Assembly (NCBI RefSeq): GCF_051348905.1
Contig: NC_135235.1
Span: 294,672,631 to 294,736,630, forward strand
DNA from: Ranitomeya variabilis
Lineage: Eukaryota > Chordata > Amphibia > Anura > Dendrobatidae
Length of the DNA stretch: 64,000 bases
Reading direction: 5' to 3'
Part shown: positions 1-10,745 of the stretch, piece after piece
Position numbering within the stretch: position 1 is the stretch's first letter
Layout of the letters: each line of letters starts with the position of its first letter
Notes under the pieces: model-generated
Seen by the model: the letters and a program-made list of their open reading frames with translations, nothing else
Databases searched by the model: none
Told to the model about the DNA's origin: nothing
Made by a program: the position numbers and the translations under genes

Positions 1-1556
1 TGCTGTTCAGCAGATGAAAGTAAGACATTTTGACATCAAAACAGCCTTTCTACATGGAGACATTGAAGAAGAGCTGTACATGACTCAACCAGAAGGCTAT
101 GTTAAAAGGGGTAAAGAGAACCTTGTTTGCAGAATGCAAAAATCTCTCTATGGCCTTAAGCAATCAGCAAGAGCATGGAACACTAAGATGAACAAAGTGT
201 TAATCGACGAAGGATTTAAAAGGTCTCAAGCGGATCCATGTTTGTATACAAAAAGTGTATCACAAGATTGGATGTATGTTATTCTATATGTGGATGATGT
301 AATAATAGCGCATCAAGAAGAGAGAGAAATTTCAAAACTAGGTCAAATTCTGAACAAGCATTTCGAGACCAAGGACCTTGGAGATGTGACATACTATTTG
401 GGAATCCAAATCCAGAGAGAGGAAGATGGAAGTTTTCTTCTTAATCAAAATTCTAAAATCTCCACAGTTCTAAACCAGTTTGGAATGTCAGAAGCCAAAG
501 GCATATCAACTCCAATGGATCCATCTTACCCAAAATTGGAAGGAGAAGAAGATCTGCTACCCACAAATGACAGTTACAGACAAGCAGTGGGGGCACTTCT
601 ATACATAGCAACCACAACCCGTCCAGATATCTCAGCCACAGTGGGAATTCTCTGCCGACGTGTAAGCAAGCCACGCCAAAGAGATTGGAATGCAATTAAG
701 AGACTTCTTCAGTATCTTAAGGCAACCCAAGAGTTAAGTCTAAAGATTTCTGCATCAGGAGATCTAATTCTCAGAGGATATGTAGATGCAGATTGGGCTG
801 GAGACTCAAGTGATCGAAGATCAACAAGTGGTTACTTGTTCAAGTTAGGACACACTTCAATCTCATGGTCGAGTAGAAAACAAGTGTCAGTTGCATTGTC
901 TTCTACAGAAGCAGAATATACATCAGCTGCTCATGCAAGTCAAGAGTTAATTTGGTTGAAGCAACTTTTGGAAGAATTCGGCAAACCACTAGCTGAACCA
1001 ACTGTTATCTATGAGGACAACCAAGGATGTATCAAGCTCGCCAGCAGTGAAAGGATAAGTGCAAGAACAAAGCACATTGATGTTAAACATCATCACTTGC
1101 GTGACTTAGTAGAGCGTGAAGTTCTAAAGTTTGTTTACTGTGAATCTGACAAGATGTTAGCAGATGTTTTGACAAAGCCATTGTCAAGAGCCAAGTTTGA
1201 AGAATTCAGAACTGCAATGGGATTAACAGGATAAGCAGTTGTTGAGTGGGGGTGTTGGAATAAGTTTAAATGCAACAACTCCATTCCTGTTGTAGTCTGC
1301 ATTGAATGTCTATGAGTGTTCATTTGTCAGCTATGCTGTGATTGTTAAAGTTTGCCTTAAAAAAAAAAAAAGGGTCAGAGGACACTCACTGATTGCATCA
1401 GTCTGCTGCTGTTTCCTTCACAGAGAGACATGTGTTACATGGACTAGATTATATTGGTAGTTACTGTCAAAGCTTTCTTATTTTGTTCCAGTTCAAGCTG
1501 CATATATTAAACACAGTTTGCCTTACGTTGGATTCTGCTGCTTATATGAAGTAACA
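1..1556 (+). mobile_element. Ty1/copia retrotransposon, 3' part (RT, RNase H, 3' LTR); fossil cut by window edge
   Basis: An open frame from 14 to 1,234 encodes the C-terminal half of a copia-type polyprotein. Reverse transcriptase motifs are DIKTAFLHGD, SLYGLKQSARAW and the catalytic YVDDV. The RNase H part has GYVDADWAGD, RSTSGYLF and LSSTEAEY, ending with ADVLTKPL. These are diagnostic of Ty1/copia (Pseudoviridae). A purine-rich tract (gagtgggggtg) follows the stop and leads into an LTR starting TGTTGGAA at 1,253. The 5' portion lies outside the window. The visible part looks whole. The element abuts a gypsy fossil in opposite orientation at 1,557, so it probably inserted into that fossil; the other flank cannot be seen. 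Confidence 0.9.
1253..1556 (+). repeat. 3' LTR of the Ty1/copia element
   Basis: It begins TGTTGGAATAAG directly after the purine tract and ends ...GAAGTAACA, giving TG...CA termini and about 304 bp. An A-rich run lies near 1,359. The right boundary is inferred from the terminus and from the start of gypsy homology at about 1,557; the 5' LTR is not in the window to confirm it. Confidence 0.65.
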
Positions 1557-4409
1557 CGCGCTGCTGTGGTAATACTCCGGCTAACAATCTGGAACACCAT
1601 TCTGACCTGCTTTACATGAGACTCCCAATCATCCGAAAAGACCAAAATATCATCCAAATATACAATCATGAATCTATCCAGATACTTTCGGGAAGATGTC
1701 ATGCATAAAGGACTGAAACACAGATGGGGCATTAGAAAGCCCGAATGGCATCACCAGCTACTCAAAATGGCCCTCGGGCGTATTAAATGCTGTTTTCCAT
1801 TCATCGCCCTGTTTAATACGCACAAGATTATACGCCCCTCGAAGATCTATCTTGGTGAACCAACTAGCCCCCTTAATCCGAGCAAACAAATCAGACAGTA
1901 GAGGCAAAGGGTACTGAAATTTGACTGTGATTTTATTGAGAAGGCGGTAATCTATACAAGGTCTCAGAGAACCATCCTTCTTGGCCACAAAAAAGAACCC
2001 TGCTCCCAACGGTGACGACGACGGGCGAATATGCCCTTTCTCCAAGGACTTCTTTATATAACTCCGCATAGCTGCGTGTTCTGGCACAGATAAATTAAAA
2101 AGTCGTCCCTTAGGAAATTTACTACCAGGAATCAAATTAATAGCACAATCACAATCCCTATGAGGAGGTAGGGCACTGGATTTGGGCTCATCAAATACAT
2201 CTCGGTAATCTGACAAAAACTCAGGGACTTCAGAAGGAGTAGAAGGAGAAATTGACCACAACGGAACGTCACCATGTACCCCTTGACAACCCCAACTGGA
2301 CACAGACATTGATTTCCAATCCAATACTGGATTATGGACCTGTAGCCATGGCAAACCCAAAACGACCACATCATGCAAATTATGCAACACCAAAAAGCGA
2401 ATATCCTCCTGGTGTGCAGGAGCCATGTACATGGTCAACTGAGTCCAGTACTGAGGTTTATTCTTGGCCAAAGGCGTAGCATCAATTCCCCTTAATGGAA
2501 TAGGATACTGCAAGGGCTCCAAGAGAAAACCACAGCGCCTGGCAAACTCCAAGTCCATTAAATTCAGGGCAGCGCCTGAGTCCACAAATGCCATAACAGA
2601 GTAGGACGACAAAGAGCAAATCAGAGTAACGGACAAAAGAAATTTAGGCTGTACAGTACCAATGGTGACAGACCTAGCGAACCGCTTAGTGCGCTTAGGA
2701 CAATCAGAGATAGCATGAGTGGGGTCACCACAGTACAAACACAGCCCATTCTGACGTCTATGTTCCTGCCGTTCAACTCTGGTCAAAGTCCTGTCACATT
2801 GCATAGGCTCAGGCCTTTGCTCAGAGGATACCGCCAAATGATGCACAACCTTGCGCTCACGCAAGTGCCGATCGATCTGAATGGCCAAGGACATTGATTC
2901 ATTCAGACCAGCAGGCGTGGGGAACCCCACCATAACATCCTTAAGGGCTTCAGAAAGACCTTTTCTGAAAATTGCTGCAAGGGCACACTCATTCCATTGA
3001 GTAAGCACAGACCACTTTCTAAACTTCTGGCAATATACCTCCGCTTCATCCTGACCCTGACACAAAGCCAGCAAGATTTTCTCTGCCTGATCCACAGAGT
3101 TAGGTTCATCATAAAGTAATCCAAGCGCCAGAAAAAACGCATCAACATTAAGCAATGCAGGATCTCCTGGCGCAAGGGAGAATGCCCAGTCTTGAGGGTC
3201 GCCACATAACAAAGAAATAATGACTTTTACTTGCTGAATGGGGTCACCAGAGGAGCGGGGTTTCAAAGCAAGAAACAGTGTACAATTATTTTTGAAATTC
3301 AGAAATTTAGATCTATCTCCAAAAAACAAATCAGGAATTGGAATTCTAGGCTCTAACATAGGATTCTGAACTACATAATCTTGAATGCTTTGTACCCTCG
3401 CAGTGAGGTGATCAACACAAGAGGACAGACCTTGAATGTCCATATCTACACCTGAGTCCTGAACCACCCAGAGGTTAAGGGGAAAAGAAAGACAAAACAC
3501 ACTGCAGAGAAAAAAAAATGGTCTCAGAACTTCTCTTATCCCTCTATTGAGATGCATTAACACTTTGTGGGCCAGCTGTTCTGTTATGGATCTGGTGGTT
3601 AGGTGCACCTGGAATGACCTGATGGTTAAACTAGATGACAGGACAAGCTCTGGGAAGTGGGAACTCTGCTGACCACAAACCCTAATCCTATAACACACAA
3701 CCAGAAATAGCTGTGGAGCGTACCTAACTCTCCCTAGACGCCTCTTCACAGCCTAAGAGCTAACTACCCCTAAAGATAGGAAGTAAAGCCTTACCTTGCC
3801 TCAGAGAAATTCCCCAAAAGGTAAAGGCAGCCCCCACATATATTAACTGTGAGTTAAGAGGAAAGTCACAAACACAGGGATGAAACAGGTTTCAGCAAAG
3901 GAGGCCACACTTACTAAAAAGTCTGAAGATAGGAAAGGGATCTATGCGGTCAGCACAAAAAACTACAAAAAGCCACGCAGAGTGTGCAAAAAGACCCCCG
4001 CACCGACTCACGATGCGGAGGTGCCACTCTGCACCCCAGAGCTTCCAGCTAGCAAGGCAATATCATATAAGCAAGCTGGACTAGAAATTAGCAAGTACTA
4101 AGAAATATATTCAGTACAAAATGAACAACAAATGAACTAGTAGGAACTTAGCTTCTGCTGGAGTAGACAGGTCATCAGAAGGATCCAAGAGAGATCTGAA
4201 CCAGTACTAATACATTGACAGCTGGCATGGAGTAACGATCTGAGTGGAGTTAAATAGAGAAGCCAGCCTAGCCGCAAACGAGAGCAGCTGAGGGAGCAAC
4301 CTCAGAACCAGCAGTTCCACTCACAGCCACCAGAGGGAGTCCACGGACAGAACTCGCCGAAGTACCATTCATGACCACAGGAGGGAGTTCGAGAACGGAA
4401 TTCACAACA
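1557..4409 (-). mobile_element. Ty3/gypsy fossil, sushi/chromovirus-like, truncated
   Basis: On the minus strand the parts run from right to left: LTR (3,582-4,409), gag, a zinc knuckle (CLYCGDPTHAISDC), an aspartic protease motif (DSGAALNLMD), and the start of reverse transcriptase (RPCIDYRLLNKITVK, FTKIDLRGAYNLVRI) with a YLDDILVFSD fragment nearest the copia LTR. The gag resembles the sushi-ichi/PEG10-type lineage. The likely gag start is the ATG at 3,443. RNase H, integrase and the second LTR are absent because the element is cut at about 1,557. It is broken, with at least one break besides the truncation. It is older than the adjoining copia insertion if the nesting is as it looks. Confidence 0.85.
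3582..4409 (-). repeat. LTR of the truncated gypsy fossil
   Basis: It starts TGTTATGGATCTGG and ends GAATTCACAACA, about 828 bp with TG...CA ends. It lies upstream of gag on the coding strand and so is the element's 5' LTR. The ORF that reads from 3,749 into gag begins inside this LTR, so its first methionine is probably not the real start. Confidence 0.75.
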
Positions 4410-4820
4410 AACCGCACCCCTGGCACTGGCTGACAGTAGGTCCTAATGCTGAGCCACTGAGTTCAATTCTCCTAGCAGCAGGGGTCAAAGTGCTGGCACC
4501 AGGGATGTTCACAACCTGCAGATTAACCCCATATCTACAGGTTAATAGTGTTATCTTGTGGTGACAAGTTCCTTATAGCTTATACAAGTACATAAATGGC
4601 CCTTACAAAAGGTTTGATCAAAAGCTGTTTCATGTAAAACCCCCTCAAAAAACAAGGGGGAACTTCTTCCATCTGGAAAAAGACCAGTTCAATCTCCAGA
4701 GGATACAAGGCTCTTTAGCTATAAAACCTGTTAATCTGTGGAGCAGCCGACCGCAGCGGGAACTGTCGAAGGTTCTCTTCTGAATGGTTGATCCGGCGGA
4801 TTGACATATGGGATCAAAAG
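4410..4820. other. Unassigned non-coding DNA
   Basis: Flank of the gypsy LTR. I see no convincing ORF, RNA gene or repeat structure here. Confidence 0.5.
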
Positions 4821-4823
4821 TAA

Positions 4824-5135
4824 TGATGAGCGAGTGTGCTCGTTACTCGAGTTTTCTGAGCATGCTCGGGTGGTCTCCGAGTTTCTTGGGTATGCTCGTA
4901 GATTATGTTTGTGTCTCTGCACTGAAGCTGCATGATTTGCAGCTGCTAGACAGTCTGAATACATGTGAGGATTCCCTAACAAACAGGCAATCGCTGCATG
5001 TGCTCAGGCTGTCTAGCAGCTGCAAAATCATGCAGCTGCGGGGACACAAACATAATCTACGATCACACCCAAAATACTCGGAGACCACCCGAGCACGCTC
5101 GGGAAACTCGAGTAACGAGCACACTCGCTCATCAC
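4824..5135. mobile_element. Fold-back MITE, 312 bp, TAA flanks
   Basis: Two long inverted arms begin TGATGAGCGAGTGTGCTCG and pair with the right end ...CGAGCACACTCGCTCATCA. Further in, the arms include matching CAGCTGCTAGACAG and CTGTCTAGCAGCTG blocks. TAA lies on both sides (4,821-4,823 and 5,136-5,138), fitting a 3-bp TWA target duplication as made by PIF/Harbinger elements. It has no coding capacity. Confidence 0.75.
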
Positions 5136-5138
5136 TAA

Positions 5139-5845
5139 TTAGAAGGGAAAAATGATCTCTTTTGGAGCAGACCGGATCATGCGTTGTGGTTGTGCATCTG
5201 CCCTTTTCCTTTTTCCTTTCCCACCCCTCATTTGAACTTGATGAACATTTCTTTTCTTTCAACTTACTAATTTATTGACTATATAAATACAGTATTATGT
5301 AACCAAACCTCTTCAAGGTGCAGAAGTTGAGACACAACACAGATTTAAAATCTGCAGCATGGCAATTTACTCGGTATGTGCATCGGGAAATAACTGTCAA
5401 TCACCTGGAGTGATGCTGAGAAAGAGTCGGCTGGGGTAGCGACTGACTTGTCTCGTCTCTGCAAATTAATTTTCAAACTATATTTTTCTCTAACAAATCA
5501 ATTGTGCAGCCAGGATCTGATTCATGCTACTTGTTCTGTGAGCTGCGTGAATCAGTTGACAGGTTCCCAAATCTTAATGTAAAACTTACAGAATTTGCTG
5601 TGGAGTTACAGCGAGTCCACTATGTGGTGCTGCAGCCTCAATGTTTTCTTAGATGTGTGATGCACAGATGTCGGTATCAGAACTTCATTGATGTCTGAGC
5701 AGCATCTGTTGTGATTGAGCCTTAGAACTGGTTAAAGGGGTTGTTGTGGAGTTTAACACTGATGACATACTCTTAGGATCATTTCCAGCCACCTCCGACA
5801 TCGGGAGCAGCTGATCTGCGTGGGTGCCGGGTGACCGGTTAGACA
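5139..5845. other. Unassigned non-coding DNA
   Basis: No gene recognised. The short open frames here (for example 5,504-5,698) have no recognisable motif and look like chance. Confidence 0.4.
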
Positions 5846-5849
5846 TTAA

Positions 5850-6290
5850 TCCCTTAACGAACAGAGTTTTTGCAGTTTCGTTTTTTTGCTCCCCTTCTTC
5901 CTAGAGCCATAACTTTTTTTATTTTTGGGTCAAATGGTTATGTGATGACTTGTATTTTTCAGGAGAAGTTGTACTTTCGAACGACACCATTGTTTTTAAC
6001 ATATCGTGTACTGGAAAACAGGAAAAAATTCCAAGTGCCTTGAAATTGCGAAAAAAAAGTGCAATTCCACAGTTGCTTATAGGTTTTTTTTACCATGTTC
6101 ACTAAATGCTAAAACTGACCTTCCATTATGATTCTCCAGGCCATTACAACTTCAGCGCCATTTTCCGAGACCTGTAGCGTCTCCATTTTTTGTGATATGG
6201 GGCTGTGTGAGGACTTGTCAGCCGAGCTGACATCTTTGTTGATACCATTTTGTTGAAGGTACAATCTTTTGATCACCCATTATTGAATGT
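5850..6290. mobile_element. Decayed end of a TTAA-type (piggyBac-like) MITE
   Basis: TTAA at 5,846-5,849 is followed by TCCCTTAACGAACAGAG, resembling the CCCCTTAATGAC ends of the better preserved TTAA elements here, then a T-rich subterminal region. I cannot find the other end, so the right limit is approximate. Confidence 0.4.
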
Positions 6291-6394
6291 GCAATGTGGG
6301 GGTGGCGCCGGACCCCTCTTACTCAAGAGCCCCACAACTGGATGGGGGCCCTTGGAGGAGCAGAAGCCCGATGCAGCTGCCTAGTCTGCCTGCC

Positions 6395-6890
6395 CCTAAC
6401 GCCGGCCCTGGCCACTAATTGTTTGAAATGTGAACACTCCTAATTGGGTCTCTTCATCTGCTGGAATGGCTGTAGTGGATGACACGTCATTCCCTATTAT
6501 ACTGTTTTTACTCTTCTGAAATTGATGCCACTTTTTTGGTGTCTGCCAATAATTTTTGGAAATGTGGAGAGTCCTGATTGGGTCTCTCCATCTGCTGGAT
6601 TGGCTGTAGTGAAAGAGATATTGTTCTCCATTATACTATTTCTACTCTGGTAAAATTGATGCCATTTCAGTGGTGCTAGGCCCTAATTATTGGAAATGTC
6701 AAGACTCCTGATTGGGTGTCCATGTGATGGGTTACCTGTAGGGGAAGAGATGTTGATCCCTATTATACTATTTCTACTGTATTGAAACTGATGCCACTTT
6801 GTTGATGTCTGCCACTAATTTTTGTTAATGTGTAGACTCCTGGTTGGGTCTCCTTCATTCGTGTTGCCTGTAGCAGTAGGCCTCCAAGAC
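6395..6890. repeat. Imperfect minisatellite, about 130-137 bp unit, about 4 units
   Basis: Each unit carries 'actcctgattgggtct', then 'ctattatactattt', then 'gaaattgatgccactt'. The spacing of the 'attgggt' motif (about 6,435, 6,572, 6,707, 6,838) gives the period. The equivalent stretch in the duplicate unit is truncated on its left at the duplication junction (about 22,166). Confidence 0.75.
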
Positions 6891-6928
6891 CGTCAGGCCT
6901 CCAGCTCCTTGGAGTCAAGTTACCCGTG

Positions 6929-7600
6929 TGTAATAATTATAGGGGATAATTCAGGAGACTCTTTGCGTGGAACAAGACAACAGGACACAGTTTTATAAGT
7001 GGTAAAGTTTATATTATCACACGGTGATTCAAGCAGGTGCAGAGAGAAACTCAAGTCCACAACACTTGGTGCAAATAATAAACGCAGCTTAGCAGTCAAT
7101 AGGAAACTTCAGAGGTAGATGCTAACAAACAGAAAGTCTATGAAGCACAGTTATACTTGAGTAAACTTGACACGAATAGATCCTTGACTTAGTCCAGACA
7201 CAGATAGATATGCTATTAGGCAGTTCAAATCATATCTTAGCTCAACCAGGGAGGCCTGGTTGATAGTCTCAGGTTTTGCAGAGCAGAAACATCTTACATG
7301 TCCAGCAAATGCAGATGGAAGTAACACGAGCAGCAGATGAAGGAGGATTACTGAACACTGGTGTATGCAGCAGGAACTCAGGGCAGAGTGGCAGGATCTC
7401 CAACAAAGGTTCACAGGAGCAGGTGCAGGTGCAAGGCCAGGGCGTAATCAGGAGCTGGATGCAAAGCAGAATAATCTAGCACAGACTGAAGGCTGGGGTG
7501 GAGTTTTATAGCAGGAAGACAAGTGCACATGAGACCAAAGACGCCATGTTGGAAAAGGGCAGTAATGCACAAAATGTAAAAAATGTTCAGAGTCCTGACA
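6929..7600. mobile_element. Solo LTR, 672 bp, target duplication CCGTG
   Basis: Termini are TGTAATAATTATAGG and ...AGTCCTGACA. CCGTG occurs directly on both sides (6,924-6,928 and 7,601-7,605). The paralogous site in unit 2 is empty and holds one copy, CCATG (22,473-22,477). No internal coding region is present, so this is the recombined single LTR of an unidentified LTR element that inserted after the duplication, or was never in the other copy. Confidence 0.9.
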
Positions 7601-8288
7601 CCGTGTTACTATCCTTAGAGTTTTCTGACAATAGTAGTCTTCAAAACTGAAATTTGTGCCATCTGAGTGTGGGTCAGCATGAAAGCAGGTTGAGTTGTTG
7701 CATGTGGTATCAGGGCTCCCAGCAAAGGGGCCTACACCGATCCCTCACCCACCTCATCTTACTGTGACGTTCAATTGAAAGCTGTAAACCAAACCCCGAT
7801 ACCTCATGCATGGCTGATTGCTACCGCGCCATGCTACAATTTGTACTGTGGGTGAAATGAGGCCACTTTCTTGGTGTCTGTCTCTCATTTTATGTGTTTT
7901 GGCAGCTTTGGAGCCTGTTTGAATGTGTCGTGCATGCATTTTTTCGCCTCCCATTGACTTGAATGGCGTTCGGTTATGTTCGGTGAATATTCAATTATTA
8001 AATCGGCGAATATTACAAATCCTGCGATCGTAATCCGAACCAAACATTGAAATATTTGCTCACCTCTACAAAGTAGTTAAGTAGAACTATTAGTAGTTAA
8101 TAAAAAAAAATTATTGGCCCTAAAAATATATTTTCAATATTTAATTTGATCTCTACAGTTATATCCCAATCATTTAAGTCTTGGCATTTTGGATTTGGAC
8201 TAAATTACAATCTGTGCGCCTAACAACATATTATATTTTATATGCTGAAAATAAAATGGAAAAATTAAAAATTAACAGAAATAATTCA

Positions 8289-9221
8289 TCAGAATTTTAT
8301 CTTCTGTAAAAATATATTTTTGATACTTGATTTGACCTCTTTGTTCCGTAGGCTGTATATAAAAGGGTTTAAGAAAGGAGCAATAACAGTGTACATTAAA
8401 GAGACCATGCTGTTCTGTCCAATCCTATATTTTGACCTCGGTCTAAGGTACATAAAGATCCCTGAACCATAAAATATTGTAACAACTATTAAGTGAGAGG
8501 AGCAGGTTGCAAACGTCTTTTTCTTGCTGGATGTGGAACGAAGTTTTAGAATGTTTGAAATGATTTCCACATAGGAAATTATTGTTACTATGAACAGACC
8601 AATCATAACACAACCGGCAATCAGAAATATCACAAGTTCATTAACCCAAATGTCCTGGCAGGAGAGTTCTAGGACGGGTGGCACATCGCAAAAGAAATGG
8701 TCTATCTTTTTTGATCCACAGAACGGTAATGAAAAAGTGAATGTTGTGTGAATTAGAGCATTCACTGCACCAACGACGTATGATCCCACTATGTGCTGGA
8801 TACAGACCACTTCACTCATAATCACAGTATACAACAGAGGGTGACATATGGCGTTATAGCGGTCATAAGCCATGGCTCCCAGCATACAGCATTCTGTTCC
8901 ACCCAACAGCAAGACACAATACATTTGTATAGCGCAGCCAGAGAAGGAGATGGCGTTACATTCTGGCCATAGACTGGACAACATCTTCGGGACGGTACAC
9001 GAAACATATAGTATTTCCAAGAGAGAAAAGTTAGCAAGAAAAAAATACATTGGAGTGTGGAGGCTTGGACTAAGCTTGTATGCAAGGATTATAGATAGGT
9101 TCCCACACACAGTGATGATGTATGTACATAAGAAGATCGGAAAAAGGAAGACTTGATTCTCGATAACTCCAGAAAATCCCAGAAGAATAAATCCTGTTAT
9201 CATTGTGTTATTATTATTCAT
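8289..9221 (-). CDS. Olfactory receptor, class II type, paralog A
   Basis: An intact 310-residue seven-transmembrane odorant GPCR of the usual family length, which would act in olfactory neuron membranes through Golf. Visible hallmarks: N-glycosylation sequon N4-N-T6; GN at 40-41 in TM1; LHTPMY at 54-59; MAYDRYNAICHP at 117-128 (canonical MAYDRYVAICHP); C96 in TM3 and the loop-2 cysteines C168, C178 and C188; SY at 216-217 in TM5; KKKTFATCSSHL at 233-244 in TM6; NPFIYSLRN at 285-293 in TM7. The whole coding sequence is one exon, as is normal for the family. A 3' splice site lies 13 bases upstream. By eye about 90% of residues match paralog B and about 92% paralog C. The ligand and exact subfamily are unknown. 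Confidence 0.95.
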   Translation of the reverse strand: MNNNNTMITGFILLGFSGVIENQVFLFPIFLCTYIITVCGNLSIILAYKLSPSLHTPMYFFLANFSLLEILYVSCTVPKMLSSLWPECNAISFSGCAIQMYCVLLLGGTECCMLGAMAYDRYNAICHPLLYTVIMSEVVCIQHIVGSYVVGAVNALIHTTFTFSLPFCGSKKIDHFFCDVPPVLELSCQDIWVNELVIFLIAGCVMIGLFIVTIISYVEIISNILKLRSTSSKKKTFATCSSHLIVVTIFYGSGIFMYLRPRSKYRIGQNSMVSLMYTVIAPFLNPFIYSLRNKEVKSSIKNIFLQKIKF

Positions 9222-9226
9222 TTCAT
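9218..9226 (-). promoter_or_regulatory. Minimal upstream ORF (ATG AAA TGA) overlapping the receptor start
   Basis: On the minus strand the sequence is ATGAAATGA. The first ATG opens a two-codon ORF whose stop overlaps the receptor ATG. A 3' splice site (…TTTTCTAG, AG at 9,235-9,236) places this uATG near the start of the coding exon. The same nine bases precede paralogs B and C. Confidence 0.6.
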
Positions 9227-9295
9227 CTGATTTTCTAGAAAATAAACCAAAATAATGAAATCGGAAATATGCAACTAATCTACTATGTTTTTTAA

Positions 9296-10255
9296 CCCCT
9301 TAATGACAGCCAATACGTCTTTTAACTGACCCGACATATAAGAAAATAGCCTCCCCAAACAGGTAAAAATCTAGCATCTGTCGGTTGTGCACTATAGCTG
9401 ACAACTTGCTGTATCAGCCACGATCAGTGTTTGCACCCTCCAAATCTGTTTAACCCCTTAGATGCTGCTGTAAATAGTGACTACATCATTATAAATGGTT
9501 AACAGAGTGTGGGGGCTTCCTCTTTATCCCAATTGGTGCCCTTAGATCATGATTTTGTGGTCCTGATGTTTGCCGTGGCAATTCATGATCAAATAGCGGC
9601 CTTAGAGTCTGACGGCTCTAGTAATCTGTTCAGAAGTTAGAGATATTTAGGTGGTAAAAATACACATTTTCACTTCTGTCATGCCACTTTGCATTAATTC
9701 CTGTAAAGCACCTGAAGGGTTAATAAACTACCTGACAGCAGTTTTCGATATGTCTAGGGGTGCTGTTTTTAAAATGGTATCACGTTTGGGGGTTTCCCAA
9801 TATATGGGACCCCTAAAGTCACTTCAAACATGGATAAGTCCCTAAAAAAATGAATTTAGTAAATTTCCTTGAAAAAATGAAAAATTGCTGCTACATTTTT
9901 AAACCTCCTAAAATGCTAACAAAATAAAATATAATTTTACAAATGATGCTGATGTAAAGCCCACATGAGGGAAATGTTGTTTATTAATGGTTTGCTGTGG
10001 TATGACCATCTGGATTAAAGGGATAATCATTCAAACTTTTAAAATTGCTAATGTTTTAACATTTTTCTCAAATTTTTGACATTTTTTATAAATAAACACA
10101 AAACATATTGACCTAAATTTACCATTATCATAAAGTATAATGTGTCACGAAAAAACAGTCTCAAAGTCACTGGGATTTGTTGAAGCGTTGCAGAGTTGTT
10201 ACCACATAAAGTGACACTGGTCAGATTTAAAAAATGTGGCTCCGTCACTAAGGGG
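9296..10255. mobile_element. TTAA-flanked piggyBac-like MITE, 960 bp
   Basis: Termini are CCCCTTAATGAC and ...GTCACTAAGGGG, flanked by TTAA at 9,292-9,295 and 10,256-10,259. Paralog B keeps a single TTAA at the same place (24,172-24,175). Short CCC...GGG inverted ends and TTAA targets are the known signature of piggyBac-type transposition. It has no coding capacity. The right subterminal part is related to the ends of the larger TTAA elements at 15,833-20,749 and 44,369-48,816. Confidence 0.85.
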
Positions 10256-10549
10256 TTAAACAAATAATTGAATATAATATGACATATTAAGGTGACAAAA
10301 CTTTTCTGGGACATAACCTTTAGGCTTTTTGATGAGTATCGCTCCTGTAAATTGTGTATCTCAACAAATTGCTGGGAAAAGAAAATGTTCTGCCTGTCCT
10401 TCAGGGCTCATTTAGACATTTGATTTTCACGTGTGAGTGCTATGTGTGTTTTTCAGGTATAATGTCTTCAAAAGGAGATTTGTAGTTAAAATTCTGCGCT
10501 GCCGCTAAGATGAATTTCAGGAGAGTATAGTTGATTCACAGCGGTTTTA

Positions 10550-10592
10550 TTCAACGCGTTTCAGGGGTCTCATGCCTCCTTCATCAGGAAAT
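10550..10592 (-). ncRNA. Hammerhead-ribozyme-like core (palindrome left arm)
   Basis: On the minus strand CTGATGA (10,581-10,587) is followed by a short stem-loop, then GAAA (10,559-10,562), CGCG and TT. These match the hammerhead core elements, with stem III reduced to self-complementary CGCG, as in the small variants that act as dimers. Stem II is partly mispaired, so activity is doubtful. Confidence 0.5.
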
Positions 10593-10699
10593 ACCACACA
10601 GAATATACAGGCATCACAGGTATAAATAGTTTTGCTAGGTTACTAAAAAAAACCTAGCAAAACTATTTATACCTGTGATGCCTGTATATTCTGTGTGGT

Positions 10700-10745
10700 A
10701 TTTCCTGATGAAGGAAGCATGATACCCCTGAAACGCGTTGAATAA
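10700..10745 (+). ncRNA. Hammerhead-ribozyme-like core (palindrome right arm)
   Basis: CTGATGA (10,705-10,711), an AGG...CCT mini stem II, GAAA (10,730-10,733), CGCG and TT follow in the correct order. It mirrors the left arm with a few differences. Confidence 0.5.

Larger units (their letters stand above)
6395..8068 (-). mobile_element. hAT-like element remnant with internal minisatellite (copy A)
   Basis: The right end reads ...GCTCACCTCTA, so on the minus strand the element starts TAGAGGTGAGCAAATATT. This matches the hAT terminal style of the element at 49,837 (TAGGGTTGAGCGAAACGG). Inside lie about 500 bp of subterminal DNA and then the 130-bp minisatellite at 6,395-6,890. The opposite terminus was not found. 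A solo LTR (6,929-7,600) sits inside it. Copy B of the same remnant is at 22,166-22,948. Confidence 0.6.

Noticed and set aside
8872-9156. 94-codon plus-strand frame, also at 23,751-24,035 and 43,947-44,231
   Set aside because: Antisense shadow of the receptor genes; its conservation is explained by the sense strand.
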